Shown in pieces: positions 25,495 through 34,611 of a DNA stretch of 64,000 nucleotides. The DNA lies in assembly GCA_023460995.1 (NCBI GenBank), contig JAEWOE010000002.1, positions 1-64,000 of the forward strand, read 5' to 3'. A program made the position numbers and the translations under genes. This stretch comes from Bacillota bacterium. GTDB lineage: Bacteria > Bacillota_I > Bacilli_A > RF39 > UBA660. The notes beneath the pieces were generated by a model. That model saw only the letters and a list, made by a program, of their open reading frames with translations, was not told where the DNA came from and searched no databases. Position 1 is the stretch's first letter. The number at the start of each line of letters is the position of its first letter.

Positions 25495-26871
25495 ATGGAT
25501 AAAGAAGTAAATGATGTATCTAAAAAGAAATTGGAAAAAGAAGAAAAAAAACAGTTTTGCCCAGAGTGTGGAAACAGTATAGATAAAGATGATAAATACT
25601 GTGAAAATTGTGGTAAAAATATTGCAAGCATAGAAAAAGACGATATAGAAGATAATATGAATAATCATGAGGACAATCAAGAAAAAGCTATTGAGAATTT
25701 TTTAGATGATGAAGTTGATAAAAAAAAGAATTTATTTAGAAAAGAAAGTGTTTCTATAAATTCTAAACATGTTAATATGGAAGATTCTTTTAATAAATTT
25801 AAAGTTAGTAACTTTGTTATTGCAGCTGTTTCTTCTGGAATTACCTTATTGATATGTATTATTTTTACTATTATATATTGTAATAATTTCATTGATACTA
25901 ATAGTACTGTAGAGACAGTAAATAAAGACGTAACTATAACAGATACTGGTATAGCTGAGGCAGTATCAAAAGTATATGATTCAGTAGTGGTGGTTAAAAC
26001 ATATGTGAAAGGAGAATTATATTCAACTGGAACTGGTTTTGTTTATAAGACAGATGATAAGAACGGATACATTTTAACAAATAATCATGTAATTGAAGAG
26101 GGCACAGAAATAAAAGTGGTTTTCACTGATCAATCAGAAGTCACTGCTACTGTAGTTGGTACAGATGCGTACTCAGATATAGCTCTTTTAAAAGTTGATA
26201 AGAGTAAAGTTAAAGTTGTAGCTGAAATGGGTTCATCAGATGATATGGAAGTAGGTGATACTACATTTGCAGTTGGTGCACCACTTGATTCAACAGTTTA
26301 TTCATGGACAGTAACTAGAGGAATTCTTTCAGGTAAAAACAGATTAGTTGAAACATCTACAGGCAGTTCAACTTTTGGTTCATCATCAAGTAATGTAATG
26401 GAAGTATTACAAACAGACACAGCAATAAATTCAGGTAATAGTGGTGGTCCATTATGTAATGCTAATGGTGAGATAATAGGTATCACAAATATGAAGATTG
26501 CTTCATCATCTGTAGAAGGAATGGGATTTGCCATTCCTATCGAAACAGCTGTAGAATATGCAGAAAAATTTATTAATGGTGAGGCTATAGTTAGACCATA
26601 TTTAGGAATAAGTATGTATGATATATCAAACAGTATGCTTAGTAGTACTACAGGTATTTATGTGGCTGCAGTAGAAAGTGGCAGTCCAGCAGACAAAGCA
26701 GGTTTACAAAAAGGTGATATTATTACTAAGATAGGTGATACAAAAGTAGAATCTAGTTCATATTTAAAATATGAATTATATAAGTATGATATTGATGATA
26801 AAGTTACCTTTACATATACAAGAAATAATAAGGAATATACAACTGATGTTACTTTAGGTAGCACAAATTAA
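25495..26871 (+). CDS. HtrA-type serine protease with N-terminal zinc ribbon and PDZ domain
   Basis: 458 aa. A cytoplasmic zinc ribbon (CPECG...CENCG, two CxxC pairs, ~23-41) is followed by an acidic linker, a membrane span (~107-130), a trypsin-like domain and one PDZ domain (about 370-450). The catalytic triad is complete: His in TNNHV (~198), Asp in SDIALL (~228), Ser in INSGNSGGP (~316). HtrA/DegP-type proteases remove misfolded exported proteins. The zinc ribbon before the membrane anchor is not part of standard HtrA. ATG 25495 is better spaced from GAGGTGG than ATG 25492. It is a single-gene unit between terminators, next to other secreted-protease genes. Confidence 0.88.
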   Translation: MDKEVNDVSKKKLEKEEKKQFCPECGNSIDKDDKYCENCGKNIASIEKDDIEDNMNNHEDNQEKAIENFLDDEVDKKKNLFRKESVSINSKHVNMEDSFNKFKVSNFVIAAVSSGITLLICIIFTIIYCNNFIDTNSTVETVNKDVTITDTGIAEAVSKVYDSVVVVKTYVKGELYSTGTGFVYKTDDKNGYILTNNHVIEEGTEIKVVFTDQSEVTATVVGTDAYSDIALLKVDKSKVKVVAEMGSSDDMEVGDTTFAVGAPLDSTVYSWTVTRGILSGKNRLVETSTGSSTFGSSSSNVMEVLQTDTAINSGNSGGPLCNANGEIIGITNMKIASSSVEGMGFAIPIETAVEYAEKFINGEAIVRPYLGISMYDISNSMLSSTTGIYVAAVESGSPADKAGLQKGDIITKIGDTKVESSSYLKYELYKYDIDDKVTFTYTRNNKEYTTDVTLGSTN

Positions 26872-26875
26872 TTAT

Positions 26876-26897
26876 AAAGGGGTTTATCCTCTTTTTT
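26876..26897 (+). terminator. Terminator of the HtrA gene
   Basis: Stem AAAGGGG/CCTCTTT (one G-T pair), TTTAT loop, then T-run. Confidence 0.75.
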
Positions 26898-26986
26898 ATT
26901 TTAATAGAAATATAAATTATAATGCAATAATTAAAAATATATGTTACAATTATATAAGGTATAATATCGTGTTAAGCAGGTGAATT

Positions 26987-29743
26987 ATGAAATATATTTG
27001 TAGTAAAAAAGCAAAGTTTTTTCTTATTTTGATAGCGATATTTTTTGTGTCTTTTATTCAAACAAAAAGTAAAGATTTAATTTTAAAACAGTCAAAAAAA
27101 CAAACAGTAATTGAAGAATATAGTAAGAATAATGATAATTCAAATTTTCAAGAAAATGAACTTGTTGTAAAAATTAATTCTAATTTTGAAAGTAAAGTTA
27201 AAGAGTTAGAAGAAAAATATTCATCTGATTTTGTACTTATTTCTAATAATTTATATAATGTTAAATTTAATCTAAAAGATTATACATTTGATGAAATGAT
27301 AAATAACTTAAATAGTGAAGAAGTTGTTGATTATGCTGAACCAAACTATTATTTTAACTTGGCAGTATCACCGACAACAGAGCCTTCTTATGATTCACAG
27401 TGGGCTATAAATGACAGTAATTTTGGAATTAACTTAATTCCTATATGGGATGAAATAAGTAGTAATGAAGATGTTACAGTAGCTGTTGTTGATACTGGTG
27501 TAAAATACGATCATCCTGATCTTAATGATAGTATTTGGATTAATAATAGTGAAATAGCTGGAAATTCAGTAGATGATGATAATAATGGTTATGTTGATGA
27601 TTACTATGGTTGGAATTTTGCTGATGGTAATAATCAAATAAATGATACTAATGGACATGGTACACATGTTGCGGGTATTATTGGGGCTGAAATTAATGGT
27701 GTTGGAGTAGCTGGAGTAGTTCCAAATGTAAAAGTAATGTCATTAAAAGTAATTTCATCTGATGGAAATATCTATCTTAGTGATGTCATTAGCGCTATTA
27801 ATTATGCTATCTCTAAAGGAGTTAAGATATTTAATTTTTCTTTTGGTGGAGATGTTTACATACAATCATTTAAAGATTTATTAGAGAGTAAAGATGCTTT
27901 ATTTATATGTGCAGCAGGTAATGGTGGTAAGGATCAAATAGGTGATAATAATGATGTAACACCATTTTATCCTTCTAGTTATGATTTAGACAATATAATA
28001 TCAGTAGCGGCTACTGATATAAATGGAAATCTTGCGGGTTTTTCTAATTATGGATTTAATTCAGTAGATGTTGCTGCCCCAGGACAAGATATTTATAGTA
28101 CTTATAATGTAGGTGGGTATGTTTATCTAAGTGGAACTTCTATGGCTGCTCCGTTTGTAACTGCTACTGCAGCTTTATTATCATCATCTGACAGTAGGGC
28201 AACTCTTAGTGAAGTAAGAGATAATATTATAGCGGGAGTGAAAGATTTACCTAGTTTAAATGGAAAAATGTCTACATCTGGTCTTATCGACATAAAGCAA
28301 ACATACAACAACTTTATGAATATTGTTGAATTCGATTCTGGTGATGGTAGTTTAGGTAATCCTTACTTAATAAGTAATGCAAGACAGTTAAATGCTATAA
28401 GAAATAATCTTACAGCTTCTTATAAGTTATCTACTAGTATAGATTTAAGTGGATATCAGTGGATACCTATTGGTAATGAAACAGAACCTTTTGCTGGAAC
28501 TTTAGACGGTTCAGGTTATGAAATTAGTAATTTAAATATAGATTTACCAAATGATTCTTATGTTGGATTTTTTGGATATGTTATCAATAATGGTTTGGTT
28601 AATCCAAATATATTTAATTTAAAATTAAATGTAGAAAAAATAAACGGAAATGGTTATATAGGGTCATTAATAGGCTATGGAAAAGATATTAATATAAATC
28701 AGTTATATGTCACAACAAAAATAACAGTGTCATCATCTTCGGTAGGTTATATTGGAGGATTAGTAGGGTATGCTGAAAACAGTAATATTAATAATTCATC
28801 AGTAAGTGGAGTTATTTTCGGAATTGGTGGTAATATAGGTGGTCTTGCTGGATATTTAGACGGAGATATTAACTATTCATATAGCGATGCTGATATATAT
28901 GGTGATAATTATATAGGTGGCATTGTCGGTTATATAGTAGGTAACATACAAGATGTTTATAGTTTAGGTAGTATTATTGGTGATACTTCTATAATAGACA
29001 CTGGTGGAATAGCTGGTTATATGTTTGGAAATTTAAATAATAGTTATTGCTTAGGTATGTTAAAGTTAGATACAGAAACTATATATACAAATGTTGGATT
29101 ATTAGTAGGAAGTAAAGATGGAAATGTAGTAAATAGTTATTATTATAATCCCTATAATTTCACTAATAATGGCATTGGTTATGATATTCCGTTAGGTAAT
29201 TTATATAATGTAGAAAGTTATATAGGATTTGATTTTAATAATAATTGGGAAATAGGAACAGATATCTTAATACCTACTTTGAAGAATGTAAACTTTAATG
29301 GTTTAACAACTTTTAGTCTTTCAGATGAGATGAGTGTCGATTTGAATGGAGATAGTAAAAAAGTAGAAGTTATTACTAATCCACTATCTAATAGTAGAAA
29401 TAATTATCTTTATAGTAGTGAAGATACTAATATAGCTAAGGTAGATAAGTTTGGTACAATTACACCTATAAGTGAAGGTACTACAACTATAAATGTTTAT
29501 TCCATAGAATTGAATCAAATAAAGACTATAACAGTTAATGTTACTAATAATGTAAAAGGTGATTTAAATAATGATCATTTGGTAACGACTACTGATTTAG
29601 TAATTTTAAGAAGATATTTGGCTGGTTTAGTTACAATTGATGATGAATTAAAAAGTAATGCTGATATAAATGGTGATAAGTCTATAACGACTACTGATTT
29701 AGTTCGTTTACGCCGTTATTTAGCAGGGTTGGAGGGAATATAG
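26987..29743 (+). CDS. Secreted subtilisin-like protease with GLUG repeats, Big2-like domain and dockerin
   Basis: 918 aa. Signal or anchor at ~8-25, then an I9-like propeptide (~55-125), then an S8 catalytic domain with Asp169 (AVVDTGV), His224 (NGHGTHVAG), oxyanion Asn312 (AAGNGG) and Ser385 (SGTSMAAP). Residues ~505-720 contain GLUG-type repeats (IGGLVGY, IGGLAGY, IGGIVGY, TGGIAGY). About 775-855 is a bacterial Ig-like (Big2) domain. Residues 858-918 are a type I dockerin, two copies of the calcium loop DLNNDHLVTTTD and DINGDKSITTTD, each followed by LVxLRRYLAG. The gene for a cohesin protein begins one base after the stop. Together they imply a protease held on the surface by cohesin-dockerin binding. 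Confidence 0.9.
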   Translation: MKYICSKKAKFFLILIAIFFVSFIQTKSKDLILKQSKKQTVIEEYSKNNDNSNFQENELVVKINSNFESKVKELEEKYSSDFVLISNNLYNVKFNLKDYTFDEMINNLNSEEVVDYAEPNYYFNLAVSPTTEPSYDSQWAINDSNFGINLIPIWDEISSNEDVTVAVVDTGVKYDHPDLNDSIWINNSEIAGNSVDDDNNGYVDDYYGWNFADGNNQINDTNGHGTHVAGIIGAEINGVGVAGVVPNVKVMSLKVISSDGNIYLSDVISAINYAISKGVKIFNFSFGGDVYIQSFKDLLESKDALFICAAGNGGKDQIGDNNDVTPFYPSSYDLDNIISVAATDINGNLAGFSNYGFNSVDVAAPGQDIYSTYNVGGYVYLSGTSMAAPFVTATAALLSSSDSRATLSEVRDNIIAGVKDLPSLNGKMSTSGLIDIKQTYNNFMNIVEFDSGDGSLGNPYLISNARQLNAIRNNLTASYKLSTSIDLSGYQWIPIGNETEPFAGTLDGSGYEISNLNIDLPNDSYVGFFGYVINNGLVNPNIFNLKLNVEKINGNGYIGSLIGYGKDININQLYVTTKITVSSSSVGYIGGLVGYAENSNINNSSVSGVIFGIGGNIGGLAGYLDGDINYSYSDADIYGDNYIGGIVGYIVGNIQDVYSLGSIIGDTSIIDTGGIAGYMFGNLNNSYCLGMLKLDTETIYTNVGLLVGSKDGNVVNSYYYNPYNFTNNGIGYDIPLGNLYNVESYIGFDFNNNWEIGTDILIPTLKNVNFNGLTTFSLSDEMSVDLNGDSKKVEVITNPLSNSRNNYLYSSEDTNIAKVDKFGTITPISEGTTTINVYSIELNQIKTITVNVTNNVKGDLNNDHLVTTTDLVILRRYLAGLVTIDDELKSNADINGDKSITTTDLVRLRRYLAGLEGI

Positions 29744-29744
29744 T

Positions 29745-31385
29745 ATGAGAAAACTAAAATGGTTAATATTTTTGGTATTTGTATTAATACCGTTTAAAGT
29801 AAAAGCAGCTGATTTTAATTCATCATTAGGTTCTAATCAAGTGATAAATGCCGGTGATCAATTCACGGTAACGCTAAGTGTTGCTAATGCTTCAAATTTA
29901 ATGGGAATTGGCGGTACACTAGGCTATGATAGTTCTAAACTATCATTTGTCTCAGGTACTGGTTTAAATGGATATACTGCAACCATTGGAACAAATGTTG
30001 TCGCAGATAGTACAGTAGGCAATTCTGGTTCATTTGGTTTTGCAACACTAACATTTAGAGCAACAGGAAATTTTGCTATAGGTCAAAGCACTACAATAAC
30101 GCTAACAAACGTAACTGGTTCTGATGGCACTCATGATGTATCAGGAACAAGTAGTTCAGTTACAGTTACTGTTGCTGTGCCAAAATCCTCTAATAATAAT
30201 CTTTCATCATTAACGGTTAATAATTCATTAGTTAGTGGTTTTAATTCGTCAAATAAAGCATACTCATTAACAGTAAATAATAATATAAGCTCTATTTCTA
30301 TTGGAGCAACTGCTGCTGATAGTAAAAGTTCTATAAGTGGCATAGGATCATATGCTTTAAATGTTTATAACAACACTTTTTATATTACAGTAACAGCTGA
30401 AAATGGTAGTAGAAGTGTATATACTTTAACAGTTCTTAGAAAAGATTCTAATGGATTATCTGCTCCATTATCTACAAATAATCTTTTAGGTACTTTATCT
30501 ATCGAGGGATATGATATTGGTTTTGATCCAAACAAACTGGATTACTTATTAAGTGTTGAAAATAATATATCAAGTGTTAAAATTACGGCTAATGCTCAGG
30601 ATGGTAAATCAAAAGTTGAAATTGAAGGTAGCGTAAATGATTTACAAATAGGCGATAATACTATTAAAGTTATTGTAACGGCTGAAAATGGAGATAAAAA
30701 AATTTATAAAATTGTAATAAAACGAAAAGAAGAAGGCCCAACAACAACGCTAGTAGAATTAATTAAAGTTATTGATGCTACTACTGCTAAACAAGTTAAT
30801 GTTGATATTAAAGATGAAAATACTATTATAACTTCTGAAATGATATCAACAATTAAAAAAAATAGTAAAAATATAACAGTAAATTATTACAAAGGAGATA
30901 CGGTTATATATAAATGGGAACTTAATGGAAGTGAGTTTGGTGATATCTCTTCTATGGATGTTGGAATATCTTTTGACACAAATAACAAAGATAAAATAGC
31001 AAGTTTAACAAACTACGCAGATAACTTATATTTAAATTTCGCATATAGTGGTGATTTACCGTCAGAGACGTATGTATCAATAAATGTATCTGATAAATAT
31101 AAAGATGGTTCTATTGTAAAATTATATTATTATGATGAAGATAGCGAGGAAATAACACTTGTATCTGATGATTTAGAAGTGAAAAATGGTTATTTAAAAT
31201 TTAATATTAAGCATTGTTCAGAATATATTTTATCAATGTCTAATTTCATGGAAAAAGATAATGGCATTTCTATTTACCAAGTAATGTGCTATATTCTTGG
31301 AGTAATGGTTATTGGACTAAGTGGTAAAGTTATTTATGATTTAATTCGTGATAAAAAGAGAAAAGTTGTTGCAATTGGTAATTAA
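29745..31385 (+). CDS. Membrane-anchored cohesin-domain protein (single-cohesin scaffold)
   Basis: 546 aa. Signal peptide to about residue 22 (VKAAD). Residues ~23-147 form a cohesin-like domain: GDQFTVTLSVANASNLMGIGGTLGYDSSKLSFVSG is the classic strand pattern and NSGSFGFATLTFRA the later strand. Two cadherin-like beta-sandwich modules follow (about 150-235 and 245-330), each starting LSSLTVNN or LGTLSIEG. About 335-505 is unassigned. A C-terminal membrane span (~512-535) with a KKRKVV tail anchors it. It starts one base after the dockerin protease and is thus co-translated with it. The protein would display the protease outside the membrane. Cohesin binding specificity is inferred from adjacency. 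Confidence 0.82.
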   Translation: MRKLKWLIFLVFVLIPFKVKAADFNSSLGSNQVINAGDQFTVTLSVANASNLMGIGGTLGYDSSKLSFVSGTGLNGYTATIGTNVVADSTVGNSGSFGFATLTFRATGNFAIGQSTTITLTNVTGSDGTHDVSGTSSSVTVTVAVPKSSNNNLSSLTVNNSLVSGFNSSNKAYSLTVNNNISSISIGATAADSKSSISGIGSYALNVYNNTFYITVTAENGSRSVYTLTVLRKDSNGLSAPLSTNNLLGTLSIEGYDIGFDPNKLDYLLSVENNISSVKITANAQDGKSKVEIEGSVNDLQIGDNTIKVIVTAENGDKKIYKIVIKRKEEGPTTTLVELIKVIDATTAKQVNVDIKDENTIITSEMISTIKKNSKNITVNYYKGDTVIYKWELNGSEFGDISSMDVGISFDTNNKDKIASLTNYADNLYLNFAYSGDLPSETYVSINVSDKYKDGSIVKLYYYDEDSEEITLVSDDLEVKNGYLKFNIKHCSEYILSMSNFMEKDNGISIYQVMCYILGVMVIGLSGKVIYDLIRDKKRKVVAIGN

Positions 31386-31421
31386 TATTTTTATGTTTAA
31401 AATAAGTAAAAATTTTTTAAA

Positions 31422-31450
31422 TTGCTTAGTTTAAAACAATATGATATAAT
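31422..31450 (+). promoter_or_regulatory. Promoter of the N-formylglutamate amidohydrolase-like gene
   Basis: TTGCTT, 17-base spacer, and extended -10 TGATATAAT (31442-31450). Confidence 0.7.
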
Positions 31451-31471
31451 TAATCACCAAGGAGGGATAAT

Positions 31472-32149
31472 ATGCATATTACAAAAGAAATGGTTAAAAA
31501 TATCGAGTCTAGATTTAGTAGTAATGATTATAATGGTATTCTTACGATTAATCCAAACTACGAATATATAAATAACGGTTCAAACATATTATTAAGTGCG
31601 CCACATAGTGTTAAACAAATTCGTGAAGGTAATGTAAAAGAAGAAGATGAATTGACTGGATTTTATGCTTCTTATTTACCAAACTTAAATAAATATAATA
31701 GTATTTATAGAACTTATCAAAACTTGGATGATCCTAATTATCCAATTGGTGAAACTTTAGATAATCCAAGTGATAAATACTTACAAGAAGTAATAAAACT
31801 AATAAAAAAGAAAGATATATCTTTCTTACTTGACATTCATGGCTGTGCAGCAAGAAGACCTTTTGATGTAGAAATAATTTCTGTAAACGGTCAAACTTGT
31901 GATTTAAAAATAGTAGATATTTTTTATGAAACTCTTAAAAGCAAAAACTTTATTGTATCTGTAGATAAAGTTTTTAAAAGGGGAGGACAAGTTATAAGAC
32001 AAGCAGGTAGTAACGGTATTGATGCTATTGCTCTTGAAATTAATAAGACATGTAGAAGCTATGAAACAATTGAAGATTTACAAAAGTTAAAAGCTATGTT
32101 AACAGGAATAGATGAATCTTTAACTGAAACAAAAAAACATCTAATTTAG
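31472..32149 (+). CDS. N-formylglutamate amidohydrolase-like hydrolase
   Basis: 225 aa cytoplasmic protein. SAPHSVKQIR (~47-56) carries the His of the zinc site, LLDIHGCA (~122-129) the DxH motif, and ALEINKTCR (~191-199) the Glu, in the order seen in N-formylglutamate amidohydrolases. These zinc enzymes belong to the carboxypeptidase-like fold. No histidine-degradation genes are nearby, so the substrate is open. It has its own promoter. Its terminator is shared with the convergent gene on the other strand, whose end overlaps by 4 bases. Confidence 0.7.
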   Translation: MHITKEMVKNIESRFSSNDYNGILTINPNYEYINNGSNILLSAPHSVKQIREGNVKEEDELTGFYASYLPNLNKYNSIYRTYQNLDDPNYPIGETLDNPSDKYLQEVIKLIKKKDISFLLDIHGCAARRPFDVEIISVNGQTCDLKIVDIFYETLKSKNFIVSVDKVFKRGGQVIRQAGSNGIDAIALEINKTCRSYETIEDLQKLKAMLTGIDESLTETKKHLI

Positions 32150-32160
32150 ATGTTTTTTCT
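32131..32160. terminator. Bidirectional terminator between convergent genes
   Basis: Near-perfect palindrome with AAAAAACATCT and AGATGTTTTTT arms. It overlaps the stop codons of the hydrolase (+) and the small membrane protein (-). Confidence 0.85.
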
Positions 32161-32682
32161 TTTTATATATTCACCAAGAGGATCCTTTTGAATATCTTTA
32201 TTACTTATGTCAGCAAAATTATTTTCAATTTGCATCCTAAGAGCTTTTTCTATTTCCTTAAATTTTATATATTCACCAAGTGAATCTTTTTCAATACTAT
32301 TTGTTTCTACATTTTGTAAATTAGTACTTTTTGCTTTGCTATTAGTTTTTAATAATAATTCTTTCTGCTCTTTCAACTTCTTTTTTTCTTTCCATATTCT
32401 AACTAGTTCTGGTGTATAAAACAGTATATTAGCTGAAAGTAACATTACACCATTTACTCCTAAAGTAGCCGCTAATCCCCATGTGTTTTTATCAACTATG
32501 TTATTTGTCAAATATTCATAACTGGCATTTTTAAGAAGTACAGTGGCTCCAATTAAAGATGGTATTGAAATTATATAACCGCTATATGCTATTAATTTAG
32601 ATAAATGTAGTTTTTGTTCTAGCTCTTTACTTTTTTTATTTAATTTTTTTAAGGTTGTAGTTGTATCTATACCTTCTATCAT
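32146..32682 (-). CDS. Two-span membrane protein with terminal coiled-coil regions
   Basis: 178 aa. A helical charged N-terminus (TTLKKLNKKSKELEQKL) leads into two spans (about 30-50 and 70-92), then a Lys/Glu-rich tail. The tail holds two copies of a short motif, (K)D(S/P)LGEYIK(F/R)K, around residues 132-142 and 166-176, the second at the very end. The motif suggests a repeated docking peptide. No family is recognised. It is transcribed behind the YgjV-like gene on the - strand. Confidence 0.65.
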   Translation of the reverse strand: MIEGIDTTTTLKKLNKKSKELEQKLHLSKLIAYSGYIISIPSLIGATVLLKNASYEYLTNNIVDKNTWGLAATLGVNGVMLLSANILFYTPELVRIWKEKKKLKEQKELLLKTNSKAKSTNLQNVETNSIEKDSLGEYIKFKEIEKALRMQIENNFADISNKDIQKDPLGEYIKRKNI

Positions 32683-32737
32683 ATATTTCCCCCTAATACT
32701 GAATGGTTATTATAGCATTTGTGTAAAAAAAGTCAAA

Positions 32738-32763
32738 TTAAAAGATATTTTAAAATATCTTTT
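32738..32763. terminator. Palindromic terminator between the two - strand genes
   Basis: AAAAGATATTTTAAAATATCTTTT, a perfect 24-base palindrome at the 3' end of the YgjV-like gene. Confidence 0.6.
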
Positions 32764-33286
32764 TTCTTTTGATAATTCTATGCCTTCTATTTTTCATAAA
32801 GCTATAATATGATACTATACCAATAACTATATATACTCCTTGTGCAAAAGCAGTAACAATAGCCATATAATGGATGTCATATATTATGCCTATTATACTT
32901 ACTAAAATATTAATTCGTTTAATTTTTTTTATGTCATGTTGCCATATACCGTAACTATATATACTAACAGCAAAACATGGTAAAATGCTTATTAATCCAT
33001 CATATGAAACTATATTAGTTAAAATTGAAAATACAATAATAAGTATTAGAAATATTAGAGGAATTCTATTTGTTTTATATTTATTAAAAATAACATTTCT
33101 AGTAATAATTACAATTAATGATAGCGCTCCTGTAAAAGCACCAAGACATGCATATTGCATAGAACTTGCGAAATTAGCGACTGTGTTAAAATGGATAACA
33201 TTTCTCTTTTTGTTAGTTATCATTGATAAACCACCAAAAATAAAACTGATTATTCCAAACATTTGAGCAATAATAAAATAATTCAT
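32750..33286 (-). CDS. YgjV-family inner membrane protein
   Basis: 178 aa with about five to six membrane segments. The pattern IAQMFGIISFIFGGLSM at the start, AMQYACLGAFTGA-like second span (here SSMQYACLGAFTGA) and the late segment YDIHYMAIVTAF match the YgjV (Imp-YgjV) family, whose function is unknown. A basic tail (KNRRHRIIKRKK) ends the protein. It is divergent from the cysteine synthase-like gene, with an 89-base shared intergenic region. Confidence 0.7.
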   Translation of the reverse strand: MNYFIIAQMFGIISFIFGGLSMITNKKRNVIHFNTVANFASSMQYACLGAFTGALSLIVIITRNVIFNKYKTNRIPLIFLILIIVFSILTNIVSYDGLISILPCFAVSIYSYGIWQHDIKKIKRINILVSIIGIIYDIHYMAIVTAFAQGVYIVIGIVSYYSFMKNRRHRIIKRKKIF

Positions 33287-33375
33287 ACTTTCACCTATTA
33301 TTCATTGTATCATATTTTGTCTTATTTGGGGTGTTTTACTATTAATTAGTGCGTATAATATTATGAAGGTGAAAT

Positions 33376-34332
33376 ATGATAAATAATTTAATAGGTAATA
33401 CACCTATGATAAAGATTAATTATAGATATAAGGGGATAATAAAAAGTATACATACTAAATTAGAATACTATAATCTTACAGGTAGTATTAAGGATAGAGT
33501 AGCTTACTATATGATTAAAAAGGCAAAAGAAGACGGAGCTATTTTAGAAGGAACACCTATTATAGAAGCTACAAGTGGTAATACAGGAATATCTCTTTCA
33601 GCAATAGGATCTTACTACAATCATCCGTTTTATATATTTATGCCAAATTGGGTTAGTGCTGAAAGATTAAAAATAATGAAACTTTACGGAGCAACAGTAA
33701 AACTTTTTTCTAAAGAAGATGGCGGTTTTAAAAGATGTATTGAAGAAGCAAGTAAACTTGCTAAAGAGATAAATGGTTATTATATAGATCAGTTTAGTAA
33801 TATTAATAATACTTTAGCTCATTATGAAACAACTGGTAAAGAAATAATTAATAAAATATCTAATATAGGTGGATTTGTTACGGGAATAGGTACAGGCGGT
33901 ACATTAATGGGAATAGGTAAAGCAATTAAACAAGAATATAAAAATGCTAAGATATACGCTTTAGAACCTAAAACTATGTCTATAATAAAAACAGGTCAGG
34001 TAGGAATTCATAAAATAGATGGTATTGGTGATGAATTTATACCAGCTTTACTTGATTTAGATTTTATAGATGATATTGTTTTAATTGATGATGATGATGC
34101 AATAAATATGTCGAGAAAACTTTCAAAAGAACTTGGTCTTGGTGTTGGAATATCTAGTGGCGCTAACTTTTTAGCGGCGATCCTTTTTAATGAAAATACA
34201 GAGGGTAAAATGGTTACTGTTTTTCCAGATGATTCTAAGAAGTATCTTAGTTCTGAGCTTTGTAATGAGATAAATAATAATAGTACTTTCCTCTCTAATG
34301 AGGTAGAACTGATTGACTATGAGATTATATAA
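33376..34332 (+). CDS. Cysteine synthase family PLP enzyme
   Basis: 318 aa fold-type II PLP enzyme. The PLP lysine is Lys39 in TGSIKDR. The substrate loop is EATSGNTG (~68-75) and the phosphate-binding loop is GIGTGGT (~172-178). GISSGANF near residue 270 holds the conserved serine by the PLP nitrogen. These features fit O-acetylserine sulfhydrylase (CysK/CysM), but closely related cystathionine beta-synthase-like enzymes cannot be excluded. The last ~30 residues extend beyond the usual end. No other sulfur-assimilation gene is in the window. AAGGTGA precedes the ATG. Confidence 0.82.
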   Translation: MINNLIGNTPMIKINYRYKGIIKSIHTKLEYYNLTGSIKDRVAYYMIKKAKEDGAILEGTPIIEATSGNTGISLSAIGSYYNHPFYIFMPNWVSAERLKIMKLYGATVKLFSKEDGGFKRCIEEASKLAKEINGYYIDQFSNINNTLAHYETTGKEIINKISNIGGFVTGIGTGGTLMGIGKAIKQEYKNAKIYALEPKTMSIIKTGQVGIHKIDGIGDEFIPALLDLDFIDDIVLIDDDDAINMSRKLSKELGLGVGISSGANFLAAILFNENTEGKMVTVFPDDSKKYLSSELCNEINNNSTFLSNEVELIDYEII

Positions 34333-34336
34333 ATAA

Positions 34337-34365
34337 TTGTTGAAATTTGAAAAAAGTGCTATAAT
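34337..34365 (+). promoter_or_regulatory. Promoter for two small membrane proteins
   Basis: TTGTTG (34337-34342), 17-base spacer, TATAAT (34360-34365), with TG one base upstream of the -10 (TGCTATAAT). Confidence 0.65.
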
Positions 34366-34411
34366 TATAGTATTAGATGTAGTAAATTTGTGTTTTAGAT
34401 AGAGGTGAATT

Positions 34412-34582
34412 ATGGTAAGTTGGATTTCTTCAGTAAGTCAGTCAAATAATAACATGATTTATATTATTATAACTCTTGGCATTTTAGTTCTTCTTGATAT
34501 TATTGTTTGTATAAATTATGTACGTTTAGTAAAAATTGATAAGTTAAAAAAATCTTCAAAGAAAGAAGTAAAGATTAAATAA
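34412..34582 (+). CDS. Very small single-span membrane protein
   Basis: 56 aa. GAGGTGAATT ribosome binding site, a polar start (VSWISSVSQSNNN), one hydrophobic span (~16-36) and a lysine-rich cytoplasmic tail. It lies 29 bases before another small membrane protein behind a shared promoter, so both are probably made together. No family recognised. Confidence 0.6.
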   Translation: MVSWISSVSQSNNNMIYIIITLGILVLLDIIVCINYVRLVKIDKLKKSSKKEVKIK

Positions 34583-34611
34583 TAATATTTACTTAATAAA
34601 TAGGTGAGATA

